A stretch of DNA of 64,000 nt, from contig VZSF01003481.1 of the NCBI GenBank assembly GCA_013398295.1, forward strand, positions 467,657-531,656. Direction: 5' to 3'. Below, in pieces: positions 39,626 to 51,925 of this stretch. Under the pieces are notes generated by a model, which saw only the letters and a program-made list of their open reading frames with translations, was not told the origin of the DNA and made no database searches. The translations under genes were made by a program, and so were the position numbers. Source of the stretch: Chionis minor (lineage: Eukaryota; Chordata; Aves; Charadriiformes; Chionididae). Position 1 is the stretch's first letter. Every line of letters starts with the position of its first letter.

Positions 39626-40074
39626 NNNNNNNNNNNNNNNNNNNNNNNNNNNNNNNNNNNNNNNNNNNNNNNNNNNNNNNNNNNNNNNNNNNNNNNNNNN
39701 NNNNNNNNNNNNNNNNNNNNNNNNNNNNNNNNNNNNNNNNNNNNNNNNNNNNNNNNNNNNNNNNNNNNNNNNNNNNNNNNNNNNNNNNNNNNNNNNNNNN
39801 NNNNNNNNNNNNNNNNNNNNNNNNNNNNNNNNNNNNNNNNNNNNNNNNNNNNNNNNNNNNNNNNNNNNNNNNNNNNNNNNNNNNNNNNNNNNNNNNNNNN
39901 NNNNNNNNNNNNNNNNNNNNNNNNNNNNNNNNNNNNNNNNNNNNNNNNNNNNNNNNNNNNNNNNNNNNNNNNNNNNNNNNNNNNNNNNNNNNNNNNNNNN
40001 NNNNNNNNNNNNNNNNNNNNNNNNNNNNNNNNNNNNNNNNNNNNNNNNNNNNNNNNNNNNNNNNNNNNNNNNNN
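39626..40074. other. Assembly gap (449 N)
   Basis: A run of N sits in the middle of the CpG island. The missing bases probably include the core PDP1 promoter and possibly a noncoding first exon. Long apparent ORFs across this interval are artefacts of translating N. Confidence 0.99.
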
Positions 40075-40240
40075 CGCCCTCCGCCGCAGCGCTGCGGGCA
40101 TGGGCCCGAGCTGCCCGTCCGGGAGGGAGCCGCCGGTGGGAGGGCGAGCCCCGCCGCGCCCCTGAGGGGAGGGAAGGAGGGAGGGCTGGGCGGCGGAGTG
40201 AGGCGAGGCGCAGTGGGAGTGGGGTGATGCCCGCCTGGCC

Positions 40241-40286
40241 CTTTCTCCTCCCCTTCCTCCTCCTTCCTCTCCTCCTTCTCCTCCTC
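40241..40286. repeat. Polypyrimidine tract in the CpG island
   Basis: About 46 bases are almost entirely C and T, built from repeated CTCC and TTCC units, and lie just downstream of the gap. Such a homopyrimidine run in a promoter could adopt triplex structure or bind polypyrimidine-binding factors. Which applies is not determinable here. Confidence 0.75.
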
Positions 40287-40559
40287 GCCGCGGGTGAGGG
40301 GCGCTGTGCCTGAGGCTGGCGGCCCCTCCCGCAGCGCTGCGCGGGTGTAACAGGTGATGGCTGGCGGTTCGCGGGGGACAACCGGCCCAGCCGGCGCCTG
40401 GCAGCGAGCGGAGGGGCTGCAGGGGACGCCCTGGGCGGCTCGTCCCGTTGTCCTGCGAGCTACGCACCCTGGAGGCGACCCCCCCCTTCTCCCCCGCCAC
40501 CCCCGCTGTGGCCGGGCGTCGGGGTCGTCTGACTTCTGCCTGCAGGGAGGCTGAAAGTG

Positions 40560-41193
40560 TCTGAAACTGTCGGGCATGTGGCCTTTTACTCTGAATTAAT
40601 TTTAAAGAGTGGGAAACGTGGGGGTTTTTCCCCCTTTAAATGTTCATGAAGTGCCTTTAACAGTCGCAAAGCACGCCAACTCTGTAAGAGGCCGCTGAAG
40701 CCCCTGCTGCCGCCGTTGGGTTTTCTGTCTTCCATTTGCTCCCTGGTGTTCCGACTTCACCAGAGTCTCTCCAGGCGAAGCAGCCTGCCAGGCAGCGCGG
40801 CCGACCTCTCTGCCCTGTGCTGCTGACAAAGCCATGTTTGCTGCTGCTGCTGCTGCCGCCAGCAAGGAACGGTCTGGGGGCAACGGCTACCAGGAAAGAA
40901 CGGTCGGTCCTTCCCCAGAAGAGCAGCGCCTGTCGTTCCCACCAGCAGGACAGGAGCAGCGACCTCCCCTCCTTCTTCTTTTCTCTCCCTCTGCTAGATA
41001 CAATCCTGTCCTCCTTCCACCTCTAGGGCAACGTTCAGTTCTGCATATGCTTTTGAGGTACTTTGATCCGGCCTTATTCTTTGTGTAAATTTTTGAAGAC
41101 GGAAAGTATATAAATTCGCCAACCTTCTGATTTCCTTGATCATCTCTTTCTCTCTCTATAGATGCACGTGCTCTCATGCCTTTCTATTTTCAG
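40560..41193. other. CpG island shore, no gene recognised
   Basis: The CpG island fades out across this stretch. It holds a G5-T5-C5 palindromic motif at 40620-40634 and a short CTG-type trinucleotide run at 40839-40860. Short ORFs here, including one starting with an alanine run at 40834, show no recognisable protein. If the plus-strand block at 41194 is a real exon, this stretch would be part of its intron. Confidence 0.4.
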
Positions 41194-41663
41194 GGCGGCC
41201 AGGATGCCCACTTCGCTGTGTGCTGTTGGCAGCAGATGTTTGGCTAGCCTGCCGGCTGCTGCAATTAGCGTTACAGCGTTAACAGCTCCTTTAGCAGCTG
41301 TAACGAAACATAGATTTTTGACCATACTTGCATCTTTATCTTCTTCATTGTGTTTACAGCTGTGTACTGAAACCAGTAGAGGAAACAAAAGAAAATCTGC
41401 GCTTGGTGCCCAGAAGACTCAAAAGATGGTCTTGTGATACAAGAGAGCAGAAAGTACTGCCCTGCGACCCACAGTGTGAAAACCAGATAGAAAGATCAAA
41501 TGATGCCATCCTTAAAAATCTTCCACAGTAGCAGTTGAAAGCACAAAGTATTAAAATACTTGTTTATTGGTGTTCTGGGTGACTTTTGTGACATTTATTT
41601 ATCCAGGACGGTACAACATCATCTTCTCTTTGAGGCTTATTTTGGAATAAAATAAAAAAAAAA
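41194..41663 (+). other. Candidate divergent transcript exon with a small ORF
   Basis: A splice-acceptor-like sequence (TTTCTATTTTCAG) ends at 41193. It is followed within ten bases by GCGGCCAGGATGC, a good start context, with ATG at 41204. The ORF 41204-41437 encodes 77 residues with an N-terminus rich in Ala, Ser, Leu and Arg and lacking acidic residues, similar to a mitochondrial presequence. From about 41347 a second frame is open to 41531 (beginning near LKPVEETKENLRLVPRRL), so the block may be a frameshifted pseudogene. An AATAAA at 41646-41651 runs straight into an A-rich stretch. I do not recognise either product. It could be a divergent lncRNA, a small-protein gene or a processed pseudogene. 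Confidence 0.3.
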
Positions 41664-43948
41664 GCATCTGACAGATACAGTTGTACATTAAAGACTTCAT
41701 TAAACGGCATAGAACATGAATAATTTACATTCCTTTTTAACGGTAGCACATGGTTAGAAATAGATTGGCAGAGTGTGCTGTAACAGCAACCATTTACGTA
41801 ATTTTCTACTCGCAGGAGGAGTGACTATAAAGCATCCAAGTTTAGGGATGTTCTTAAAGACTACGTAAGACGGCACAATTAAGGCATCCTCTTACCCTAT
41901 GAGAAGGTAAAAGGCTGTGGGAAGACAGACCTGTGCCTGGGTGTATTTGAGTGACAGTTGTGTGAGCAGATACATAGAAATGGATTGGGATGAAGTCAGC
42001 GCCGATCACCTGTTTCTGATTGGAAGTACGGCGTTTGCAGAGCGAATTCATGTTTGACTTCTGAAGAGAATGTCGCTGTCTAGAGTTGCCTGCTGAGAAA
42101 AAAAAAAAATCTGCAAAATAATTAGCATTTAGCCCTTTTGGTCTTCAGAACATCTTGTCACCATTAGTTCAATTCCCCATAACATGCGGTGAAATTGAAA
42201 GGTTAGTGTTTTAGCTCCCTGTTTATTCATTCCTTTTTCTTCCCGATTTAAGGCCAGGAGAGGAGCTACTTTTAGAGCTGGTATTGGAAGTTGTGGCTCC
42301 CTGTCTCACTGTATGAACAAAAGGCAGAATGTGAGCTTTAAAATACTGAGTGAGAAGAGAATTTGGCCTTAGCAGCCGCATATAAATCCCACAAATGAAA
42401 GACAAAATACTAAAACTTGGCTGACATTTTGGTCCTCAAGCTGCTGCGAGTTTGCTGGTGTGCCAGAAGTTGGATGTTGCAATCTGACTGGAAAGTTAGG
42501 TTTTCCTTCTCTTCGTCTTGCTGCTGCCAAGGCCCTTTTGTGCACTTTGAGCAACAGGCCATTTTTACCCATTTTAAAGAATAAAGATTATTCTAATGAA
42601 CAAAACCATGCTGTTCCATGTTTTAACATTTTCCATTAAGGATTGATGGAAAAGCAATTACGTGTAACTGCTTCAAGGTACGTGAAGTCTCTGTGTTTCC
42701 CTAGATGGAAGGATTATCGTCTGAGTGTAACAAAAGACATCAATTCTTGTCTACTGTGCCGGTTGCCGGCAGTGGGTAATTCTGCACTGCAGAACCGATA
42801 GGCAGCTATTGCATTATCACTGCAGCTAAAGTGCTGCAGTGGTTACCCTAAAGCTTTCTACACACGTTTCCACAGAAACTCCATTACAGATCATCAAAAT
42901 CCATTTCCATTTTAAATCAGGCGTTTGTGACACCCTTCTAGTTTAAATAAGTTCTTGTGCCGAATGTATAAAGGTTTTATTGGTTCAGTTTCACCGAAAA
43001 CCAGTTCAGGAACGCAGAGTAATACTTCAGTTGATTGAATCAGTCCCCTGGCTGCTTCACATTTTCATGGTATCTTTGCACACAGTGCTTCAGACATGCC
43101 GTTTTGCTCCTGAGCCTGCTGAAAAGAGCAGTCACTCGTAAAACCCGCCTCAAAATTGCGTGCGCGGATCAAATGCTTCCGCCTGGCATGCTGCCATACC
43201 AACCTGGAGCAGGGAAAAAAAAGAAAAAAAATTAGAAGAGTCGTACAAGTTTTGAAGGCGGAAAGAAAAGCCTAACAAAGGGGAAAATAAGGGAGAAAAA
43301 CATGCTGTGTACTGGATGAACAGGCAGAGTAGGACAAGAGTATTTTCTTTCCTTTCCTGAAAGCATTATAGAAGCAACGACAGCAATGTGCGTCTGCTGT
43401 TCCACAGCGCAGTAATTTATTTTTAGCAGAAATCAGGAGCATTACATGGCAAAAAATAAATGTGTCAGTGGAGCTCAAAGCAGAGGGAGTACCTGCAAAC
43501 AGCGACGGCCTGTGATCTTCGCTCTCCTGCAAAGGGAGGTTTGGGTCGCACGCTCGTGTATTCTGCTGCCCTCGCAGGGAGCGGTTGCTGTGGGTGGTGT
43601 ATTTGGCCTCCTTGAACACAGCTGGGTTCCTGCCTACGGTGAATGTTTCCCAAGTTTAACGAGGAGCCCTGCGAAAGGTGATTTTTTTAAAGACATCGAC
43701 CTGAGGGTAAAGCAGCAGCGCTGAGCCACACGCCTCCTCTCTCCCCTGCCTGTTCTTAAAGAGGAGGCCGATGGGGAATTACAGAGACAATTGCTTTCCG
43801 TGGGTATTTTGTCGTCACTGTGGGACACAGGGATGTAGCTTGAGTTATTTTGTTTCCCCCCCAGAGGCCCTTTGTATCTTCACTCTCAGTTCCTTTCTGA
43901 AACGAAGCAGTGGCTGTGGCTTCATTCAGCAGTTGGGATCCAGCTTCC
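41664..43948. other. Intergenic DNA, no gene recognised
   Basis: Short ORFs only. No repeat family was recognised. Confidence 0.5.
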
Positions 43949-44235
43949 CAGAATCTTAGAGTTAACTGAGGTCGGACAGGACCTCTGGAGGTCACATAGC
44001 CCAACTCCCTGCCCAAAGCAGGGCCAACTTCAAAGCTTGGTCAGGTTGTTCAGGGACTTGGCCAGTCCCATTTGGGACGTCTCTGAGGACTGAGGGGCCA
44101 CAGCCTGCTTGAATCACAGTTCCAGTGCTTCACCACTTTCATTGTAAAGATTTTTTTTCCTTGTAGTTAACCAGAATTTTCCTTGCTCAGCTTGTATCTG
44201 TTGCCTCTTGCCCCTCCAGACTTCATTGCACCATC
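43949..44235 (-). mobile_element. CR1 LINE, old diverged 3' fragment
   Basis: This is reverse-oriented CR1 3' sequence, more diverged than the other copies. It begins CAGAATCTTAGAGTTAACTG and keeps the phrases ACAGGACCTCTGGAGGTCAC and CTTGTATCTGTTGCCTCTTG. The 5' truncation point is near 44235. Confidence 0.85.
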
Positions 44236-47200
44236 CTGTTATATTCCTCAAATCTCATTAGCAGAGAACTAAATGCATTTTTTGCGTTTGGTAGGAGTTG
44301 TGCGCTGTTTTGCACCCTTCACCTGGGTTGGTCTTTCGGGGTTTGGCATCCAGTTTGAGGAATACAGCATTCCGACAACTTGGTGGAGTAAAGGAGGTTC
44401 TGTAGTAAAATGTTATTGGGAAAAGACATTTTGGCAAGGTTCAAGAATGATACTTCTGACGTTATCAGTGTCTGTGCTATGAGGAAGCAGTGGCAGGGTA
44501 TCAGGAGGTCAGCTCCAACAGTTATCTTGGCTCTGAAGGGGTGGATCCCTTTTTCAGCTGTAGTTCATCCTGTGCATTTTTCAAATTTATTTGTTACGGT
44601 CATTTAAAAAAGTAACTGCATTTGCAGTTATGGTGGCTGCTGTGCAAAAGATTCACCAGGCTCCAGGGGAAGTAGCGGAGATTAAAGGTGAGAGGGGAGA
44701 GGAATCTGCCTGCATTCTTCCAGGAAGAGAATAGCTTTCGCTTCCCAACAGGCAAAATATGATTTACCTAATACCACTGGAACAATGCTATCCTGGTTTC
44801 ATTTTATCTAATATGATACTTCTGAAATTAAAGATTGTTCAGAGATTGGTAATTGGATACAGCCTTTCGTCTTTACTTGAGACCACTGGAGTCAAGAGAT
44901 GAAAAGCCAACGGACGGATGGTATGTAGAAAGAGTTGGCCAATTTGAGTTGAGATCTTGCTAGGCAAATGTGAATGTTAAAGAATAATAATTTCTCCAGC
45001 AATGAGGAAGAGCAAGCAGTGCCAATGACTAGGTGTACTGGTGTTATCCTCTTACCACAAGGGTGTACTTTGGAGTGGAAAGTAGTTATGGAAGATAAAA
45101 TTAGAAATTTAGATTTAGAACCAGGAGCAGACTCTGAATCAGTCTCTTAGATGTCTCAGGGCCTGGGGTTGGATCAGGTCCCATTTCCACCTGTAACAAG
45201 GAAGTTTAGAAAGAATACCAGGCACAAGTGACCTCCTTCTCGCTCCTATTTAATTCCATCAGTTACCCTTGTTTAAATGCTGGGAAAAAAAGACCTAGCT
45301 GTATCCTTCGGGGGTTGAAATTTGTATTTCATGAGAAAATATAAGCATTTGTTGCATTGTTTTTGGTTTTTTTTCTGTAGAAGAAAGGCTACTGTTTTCC
45401 TTGGTTAATAAAGAGAGTTAATATCTCAAGTGAACCCACCTACATAAATATTTACTGTTGGCTTTATACTGTATGTTTAGTTTATATTTTTAAACAACAA
45501 ACCCAAAATGTATTGGTTCTATCCTCTTACCTTCAGTCTGGTTTGTCTGCCTGACCCTAGACAGTGTGCTTCTCAAAACAGGGAAAATACTTTCCTGGTG
45601 GCTTGGGAAGGAGTTAGCCTGGGTCTAGCCACAGACAAATAACTGAGAATGTAGTCTATACCTAATATAATCATTTTAAAAAAACCGAAGGCATAGGGCT
45701 AGATCCACTAAATCGTTCTGTTCTTCCAGGTAGGTGCCCTAAGCAGAAGGTCCCAGTTGCTGCCTCTGAGCCAAGGAGTGGTGCATTCCTGTGTGAGCTG
45801 GGGACCTGTCTTCACTGGAGGGCGAAGGGTTGCCCTCACCTCAGCTGACCTACAGCCGGACAGTAACAGTACTCGCATGGAAAACAGGCGGTGTGGACTT
45901 CCACTGAAGGTGCAAGCTATACTGGTGTTCTCCAGCCACAGGGACTAAGCTGTAGCCACTAGGCTATTACACAGTGAGATAGGAACCAGCAGAAGGAGCA
46001 ACGCCGTGTCTTACAAGAGACGTTGGAGCTTTGTTTATGGTGTTCAGGAACTGGGGAGACACCTCCCTCTGAGAGATCCTGTCAATCGCAGCAGAACAAA
46101 GCTCCACTCCCGTGCCAGCCTTTTAATCACAAGAGAAGGCTTGACTGCGACCATTTCCAGCAAGCCTGCTTTAGGGGTGTCTTTCTTTCTTGTCCTGGGG
46201 AGTTTTTTAGAAGGTCATTTGGGGATCCCAACTCTAGTTTTGCCCTGGATTGCCACCTTGGGTGCCTTCCTTGGCTCTGGATTCCAGCCCAGGTCTGGAC
46301 CTAGCTGGCAAGTCCGAATAGCTTGCATATTCCGTTGCACAGATCAATGATGCCCTGGTGGCACAGGCCAGGGAGGTGGTGCAAGTTCACAGGTTTCCCC
46401 ACAGACGGGCTGTGCCTCTGAGGAACCTCCAGAAAGGTCTGGGAGCATCAGGAAGACATTCAGTAAGTGTGAGGTAACTACCGTTCTGCTTGTCAGGAGC
46501 TCATAGCATATGTTTCCTGTGGATGGTTTTGGGCTTGGAAGTTAGCAGTGCAGGCACCTTACTCTTTCCCCAGGGTCATGTTACTCAATGTGTTTCAAAT
46601 GTCCTGGATCACGTCCAAATTACAATCTAAGTGTTTGGAGTAGTATTTTGAGAGGAAGGATTTTTTCTTCTACCAGCGTTGATGCTGAACACGAGGGCTC
46701 AACACCAACCCCATCAAGCTGTTTCTTTAAAACTTCTTTGGACTTCGGATGCCTCGCTGCAGCCCACAGCTTTGTGTAACTGCAGAGGTTTGTTCAGTTT
46801 GGCTGGATGTTATATAATCAGTCTTTTATTTTCCTTTTGCCTGTGATCATGTTATGTAGGCTGCCTTCTTAAATTTCAGCAACCCTAAGGCAGCCTGAGT
46901 CATGTGTATGAGCCTCCTTTTTGCACTGTTGTGTAAGGTAGTGAGTTGCAAAGGTCATGGGAATGAGTTATTTAAAAACTGAAACATGCTGGGCTCCATC
47001 CAGCTTAGAATAGATGAGCTCAGAAAGGCATTTACGTTTTAAATTACAGCTTTGGTTATCAAGGACTTCGAGGCAGTATTTCTGTTGCCTTAGCAAACTG
47101 CAGTAGCACACAATATTCCTGTTTCTTTTATATGCGTTGCTGATATAATCACGCGTTCACACATGGGATAATGAATAAAATATTTTCTTTCAATCCTCAG

Positions 47201-47630
47201 AAAACAAACGCATTCGCAAATATTGCCATCATAGGCACAGTCTTCACAGTCATTCAGGACCAGTGCTCACAGCAATTAATCTCCCTTTGCGTTTATTCTC
47301 AATGGAAAACATCAGGTTCAAATGGTCGAAGTGCATACTTGAGTGCTTTGTTCCACCCAGTGGACAACCGGGTTGCGATGTGTCACACACTATGCTCTTG
47401 TGTAATCTGGCTCAGTCATAGCAGTGCCATGCATGGAAAAGGCACAAGGACTGATAACTGTGGAGATCCCTAGGGCAGGTCCGCGTGTTTCTATTGACTC
47501 TGTCGCCTGCCTGGTTTAAGCCATTAAGAGCTGTACCAAGCTCTTTCTTGCTTCTTCCTTCACATCCCCTCCCAGGACCTCCAAGTTGCCACCCATGCAA
47601 GAGTGCGTCCAGCCATACTTTGAAGTGGAA
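44236..47630. other. Intergenic DNA with one exon-like block
   Basis: No recognisable gene. A 120-base block at 46343-46462 is bounded by acceptor-like and donor-like sites and is open in one frame. It is described under findings as a weak candidate. Confidence 0.45.
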
Positions 47631-47818
47631 GTGCTCTGAACTACCCCAAAAGCACTTTTAAACTCTGATCATTTCACCGAGCCGTTCAGGGCATGGCTCT
47701 GCAGACCACTCAGCGGGCAGAGCAGTGCTCTGAACTGCCCCAAAAGCACTTTTAAACTGGGATCATTTCACCAAGCCGTTCAGGGCACGGCTCCGCAGGC
47801 CGCTCGGCGGGCAGAGCA
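47631..47818. repeat. 94-bp tandem duplication
   Basis: Two adjacent 94-base copies start GTGCTCTGAACT at 47631 and 47725. I count nine differences, about 90% identity. The right copy is more GC-rich at nearly every differing site. No coding or known repeat content was recognised. Confidence 0.92.
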
Positions 47819-49944
47819 GGGCTGGCAGCAGTCTCTGGCAGAAGGGAAGGGCATTGCAGCGGGGCAACGGGAGCAGGAGGGAATACAGACTCACACCCTG
47901 GGTGTGATTTTTGGTCTCACCATCAGCCTGTGTTCCATATCCCAACATCATTTTGGCCATTTGCAAAATCCCACCTGTGCAATTGTAATTTACTTCCATT
48001 TTCATGCAAGCGAAATGTAATCAGCCTGTGATCACATCACATCAACTCTTGTTGAAAATGGTAAGAGCAAGTTATGGGACGAGAAAAAAATAAATTGGTC
48101 TGGCATGAGGAAGCAGTGAAATGACTCTGGTTACTGAAAACCAAAACAGTACAATCCACCTCCCAAAATATTGCACCAGTGTGTCACTAAATTAAGTAAT
48201 ACCGTGTCCCCTACAGGCTGGTAATACAGTCTGCTGATAAATGGTCCAGATAGAAAGGGCTTAAGCCACGAGTTGCAGAGTCACACATGTGCATGTGAAG
48301 AGAGAAAGAGAAAGAAAAAAAACCCAACCAAACCACATAAAAAGAAAGAGCAGAAATGCAAAGGGCACGGTAAAATGAGTTCAGGGACATGACACTGAAG
48401 GGAAAGAGAACACTGGGGCAAAGAGCTTCCTGGAAAAGGTTTGAACATGAGCACAGGTGGGTTCTTGCTGTTTGCTTGCCTGCTTTTTGCTGTGTTCAGA
48501 AAAACAAGAACTTTGTACATGTCATTGTATAAAGAGTAACCCTCGAGTCTATTGCGGTATACCCAGTACCAGCATCGTGACTCAAGGTGATTGCTTGGAT
48601 CAAACAGGAGCGGCTATAAAAGGAGAGCTGGTATAAGGGAGAGCAGGGGCTACAAAGCTGTCAGGGTTTAAAGACGTTAGCAAAAAAAAAAAAAAATCCA
48701 GTGCTTTTCCTAGATTCAAGTCTTTCTGGTTTGCATTCGCATGTATCAGTGGGTAAAGTATGTAAGATTCAAAGGTCTGTGTGGTTTTTGCATGTTAATA
48801 ATGAAGGGCTGCCTTCCCCAGAGTCAAACAGCAATGCCTTAGGTTGGTCTGGAAGCCACTGCTTGAATCTGCCATCGCCTGGAAACTGGCAACACGCGTG
48901 CTTTCCTCCAGAGGAGAGCTATAAAACCAGGCAAGAGAAATCTCCTAAAAGCGAGTCTGTTCGCTTCTCTAACGCCGCTCTTATCCTCTTGAACTATCTC
49001 AGGTCGAGCAACTGGAAGACGGCATGTTCTGTAGGCAGGCAGCTCCTTGGCAGGCAGTCAGTACAGCTGCGAATGTGACGCTCCATGCCAAACATGAGTC
49101 TGTAATTTCTACTACTTTCCAATTGTCCGCTTTTTGAGGGTACCATTTAGTCATTTCCTGGGAAGACAAAGGGTGCCCATCAGAGCTAATGATACTTTAC
49201 TCGCACACGTGTTGCCATGTGGGAGGCTGTTATAACACACACTTGGAAAATGAGTACAACTGATGCAAAATGACAGCGATGATGTGCTGCCAGGCGGTTT
49301 TCACAGTCCCTGCCCCCTTTGTCAAACAAGGAGGAGTTTTCTTCTGACTTACTTTTCCCAGCCATCTAAATAAGAGAGCAAATGCACCTCCGGAGAAATG
49401 AGAAGCGTGTTAGTTTTCATTAACTTTTCATTTGAAGCCTGTTTCAATAACTGATTGAAAGCACTGTAGTAATCTGGAAAGGGTATCTGAAAGCCCTGTT
49501 GAATCAGAGATAATTCCTCCCCTCTCTCTGAAAAGTAGATATAAAAAAAGTGCTTTGTTCAGAGGCACCCTATCCCCACCAGTGCTGGCAAAGCGTCTTC
49601 TCCGACGCGAGCAGCGCGAGCAGCTCTAGAAAGTCATTTCGGGCTGCTGTGACATTCCCAGGGCTGTAGTAAAGGTCAGTGTGTTATGTCCTTCAGCCGC
49701 TTGGAGTTTTGATTAGCAAATCTGCGTCGTCGACAACTCCGAACTGCTTCCAGACAGCGATATATTCGGGCTGCCATGTGCAGAAGTGGTGCACTCCCCG
49801 TGCCCAGCTTGTGCTCAAAGGCGCAGGACTTGCTGCGCAGCATTTAGGCTGGAATGCTTACTGCAGCAAGGCTCACACCCAAGCATTCCGGTCATGTCAG
49901 GAAAGAAAAGTTTAAAAATGTTGTTTTGCTGCCAGGTCTTCCTC
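47819..49944. other. Intergenic DNA, no gene recognised
   Basis: Short ORFs only, the longest a 125-codon ORF at 48701-49078 with no recognised motif. Confidence 0.5.
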
Positions 49945-49978
49945 AAAAAAAGAAAAAAAAAAAAAAAAAAAAAAAAAA
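49945..49978. repeat. Poly(A) tract
   Basis: About 34 bases of A are interrupted by a single G. No retroposed transcript or poly(A) signal could be recognised immediately upstream. Confidence 0.93.
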
Positions 49979-51925
49979 GGAGAGAGACTAGTTTCAAATA
50001 GTTAAGGATGACCTATGAGAACAGAAAAACCTCTGGGTCTCAGATGCCTCCCTGCATGCTTGTAACCCAGTAATGCCAGCCCTCTTGTGAACAGGCATTA
50101 TGTATAGGAAACAAGGAAAATTTGACTAAGGAAAAAGGGACTATAGGATGACTGAGTCTCTCCCCACGCTGTACCATTTTCCAGGGTCATTCCTTACGTC
50201 TATCTTTACAGCACTCTCAGTGCCAGACTCACATTTCAGGATTTTAGCAAGCCTCCAACAATTTTTAATTCTACCAGGCATCTTCTCATCTCTACCTTGC
50301 ATTTTGTGACTGTGTCCAAGCCTGTTTTGCCTTGCTACCAAGGCCAAATCATCAGGTGTAGTGTGGTGTTGGGAAGCCACATGTCCCTGACCCCATTAGA
50401 GCTTCAGCGATAAAGAGCCCTGCCAGAAATCTGCCCATCCCTGTGAACTAGAAATTCCTTCTTTCTTGTGTCCCAGCTCCACAAACCAATCTTGTGTGAC
50501 TAGGGATTAGGTTCAGGGTTTGTCAAATATAGCTATGATGTGGTTGCTTCCATGTGGTGCATCGCTATAATGAATGTTGAAGTAAATACAGGATCTGGAG
50601 CATTCTTCCACTTCTCTTGGCCACCAATAAAAAGCAAGTGAAAGTGTGTTCACTATCTGCCTCAAACCAGGCAGATACATCAAATGTATAAAGAGGAAGG
50701 GGTTGGTTTTAGTGTTTGAAATTACTTTTTTTCTTTTGCTTTTGTCCTCTGTCAGCTACCGCCATTTTCTGCACCAGAAAAAGACAGAGAAAAATGCTGT
50801 TTGAAGCAGAGCTGAATGACAAGCCCGTGCCACGTGCCGGGGAGCAGCCGGGGAGTGAAGCACCTCCCTAGCCGCGCAGAACATCAGAGGAGCTGGCTGC
50901 GGAGAGGAAATGTCACTGTATTGATCCATTGCTTCTGGTTTGGTTTGCTTTCCGTTAATAACACACCACTCCCTCATTCAAGCTCACGTCTGGGGAGCAC
51001 TGGGGACGGTGACAACGCAGCAAGCCAAGGCGGCTGACGGCAATGAAGGTGGAAGGGAAAAACCCGCGTTTAAGTGACAGAAGAATTTGGCCCAGAGTCA
51101 CCTTTTGCTTTTGTACAGTCAAGGAAAACTAAAATACTGTTGCTGACAGTACCAGCTTTTAACACTAACGGGACATTAACACAATTACATGACATTTATG
51201 CTAATACTTAATTTTGGATTTCACCTCTTTTTTACCCTTTGCCTGTCGTCTTGAAACGTATCTCCCTTACTGCCTGGCCACTCCGGAAAGACATGTCCCT
51301 GTAGTCAGCATGAGCAGGGAATGCAAAGGTAATGTCAAATGATTTCTGCAAATATGAACTTCTTAGAAAGTTTAATTTCTGTAAAAGTTCATGTCTTTGA
51401 AATGTTTGTAGGCCAATGGTGTATATAATTCATTCAGGCTTCCTGAGTGCACTGTTTTTCTATACTCTCAGTTAAATACTGTGAATGAAGGTTGCCATAG
51501 TTACAGCAAAGTTCAGAAATTAGCTCTCTTTTATTTAATTCTAGCTTCTTATCTCGCTTCTCTTGCTCTGATACAATGAAAGACACATTTCCATCTCCAT
51601 AATTAACTGTGATGTGAAAGATCTTGCTCATTCATTTAAAAATGAGCAAATGTGGGGGGGGGGGGCATTTTTCATTCTCTTGGTTTCACCAAAACCAGCA
51701 AGGAACATGGTATTTCCTGCACTCGGTCTGCATACCTTCTGTGCATAACTTCAGTTCAGTCCTTGGAATTCAGTTTGGTATTTTAATTCATTGCAAAAAT
51801 ATTCACTGTAAAGTAAGCAGGTATGCCAACGACTTCCTTTTATAAAGGATATATTGCATATAAAGACCTGCATTACACTGGCATTTATTTTGACCAAAAA
51901 AAAAAAAGGACCCAACATGACTGGA
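49979..51925. other. Intergenic DNA, no gene recognised
   Basis: Short ORFs only. The poly(G) run at 51654 is the only structured feature. Confidence 0.5.
51654..51665. repeat. Poly(G) run, 12 bases
   Basis: Twelve consecutive G residues in otherwise AT-rich DNA. Confidence 0.95.

Larger units (their letters stand above)
39400..40560. promoter_or_regulatory. CpG island and PDP1 promoter region
   Basis: The sequence on both sides of the assembly gap is very GC-rich with dense CpG, for example at 39430-39550 and 40075-40520, and contains GC-box-like GGGCGG motifs near 40190 and 40434. The PDP1 alternative first coding exon lies inside it. Exon-like elements on the plus strand just beyond suggest a bidirectional promoter. 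Donor-like GT sites on the plus strand occur at 40294 (CGG|GTGAGG) and 40354 (CAG|GTGATG). The precise transcription start cannot be seen because the core is missing. Confidence 0.75.

Noticed and set aside
39190..40577. Long ORFs of 285 to 436 codons on both strands around the CpG island
   Set aside because: They are translated through the 449-base N run and through GC-rich promoter sequence. Only the short MCVCPGPRRI segment in one frame is supported as coding.
49786..50001. ORF ending in a lysine run next to a poly(A) tract, considered as a retroposed gene
   Set aside because: The lysines are only the translation of the poly(A) tract. No parent gene or poly(A) signal was recognised upstream.
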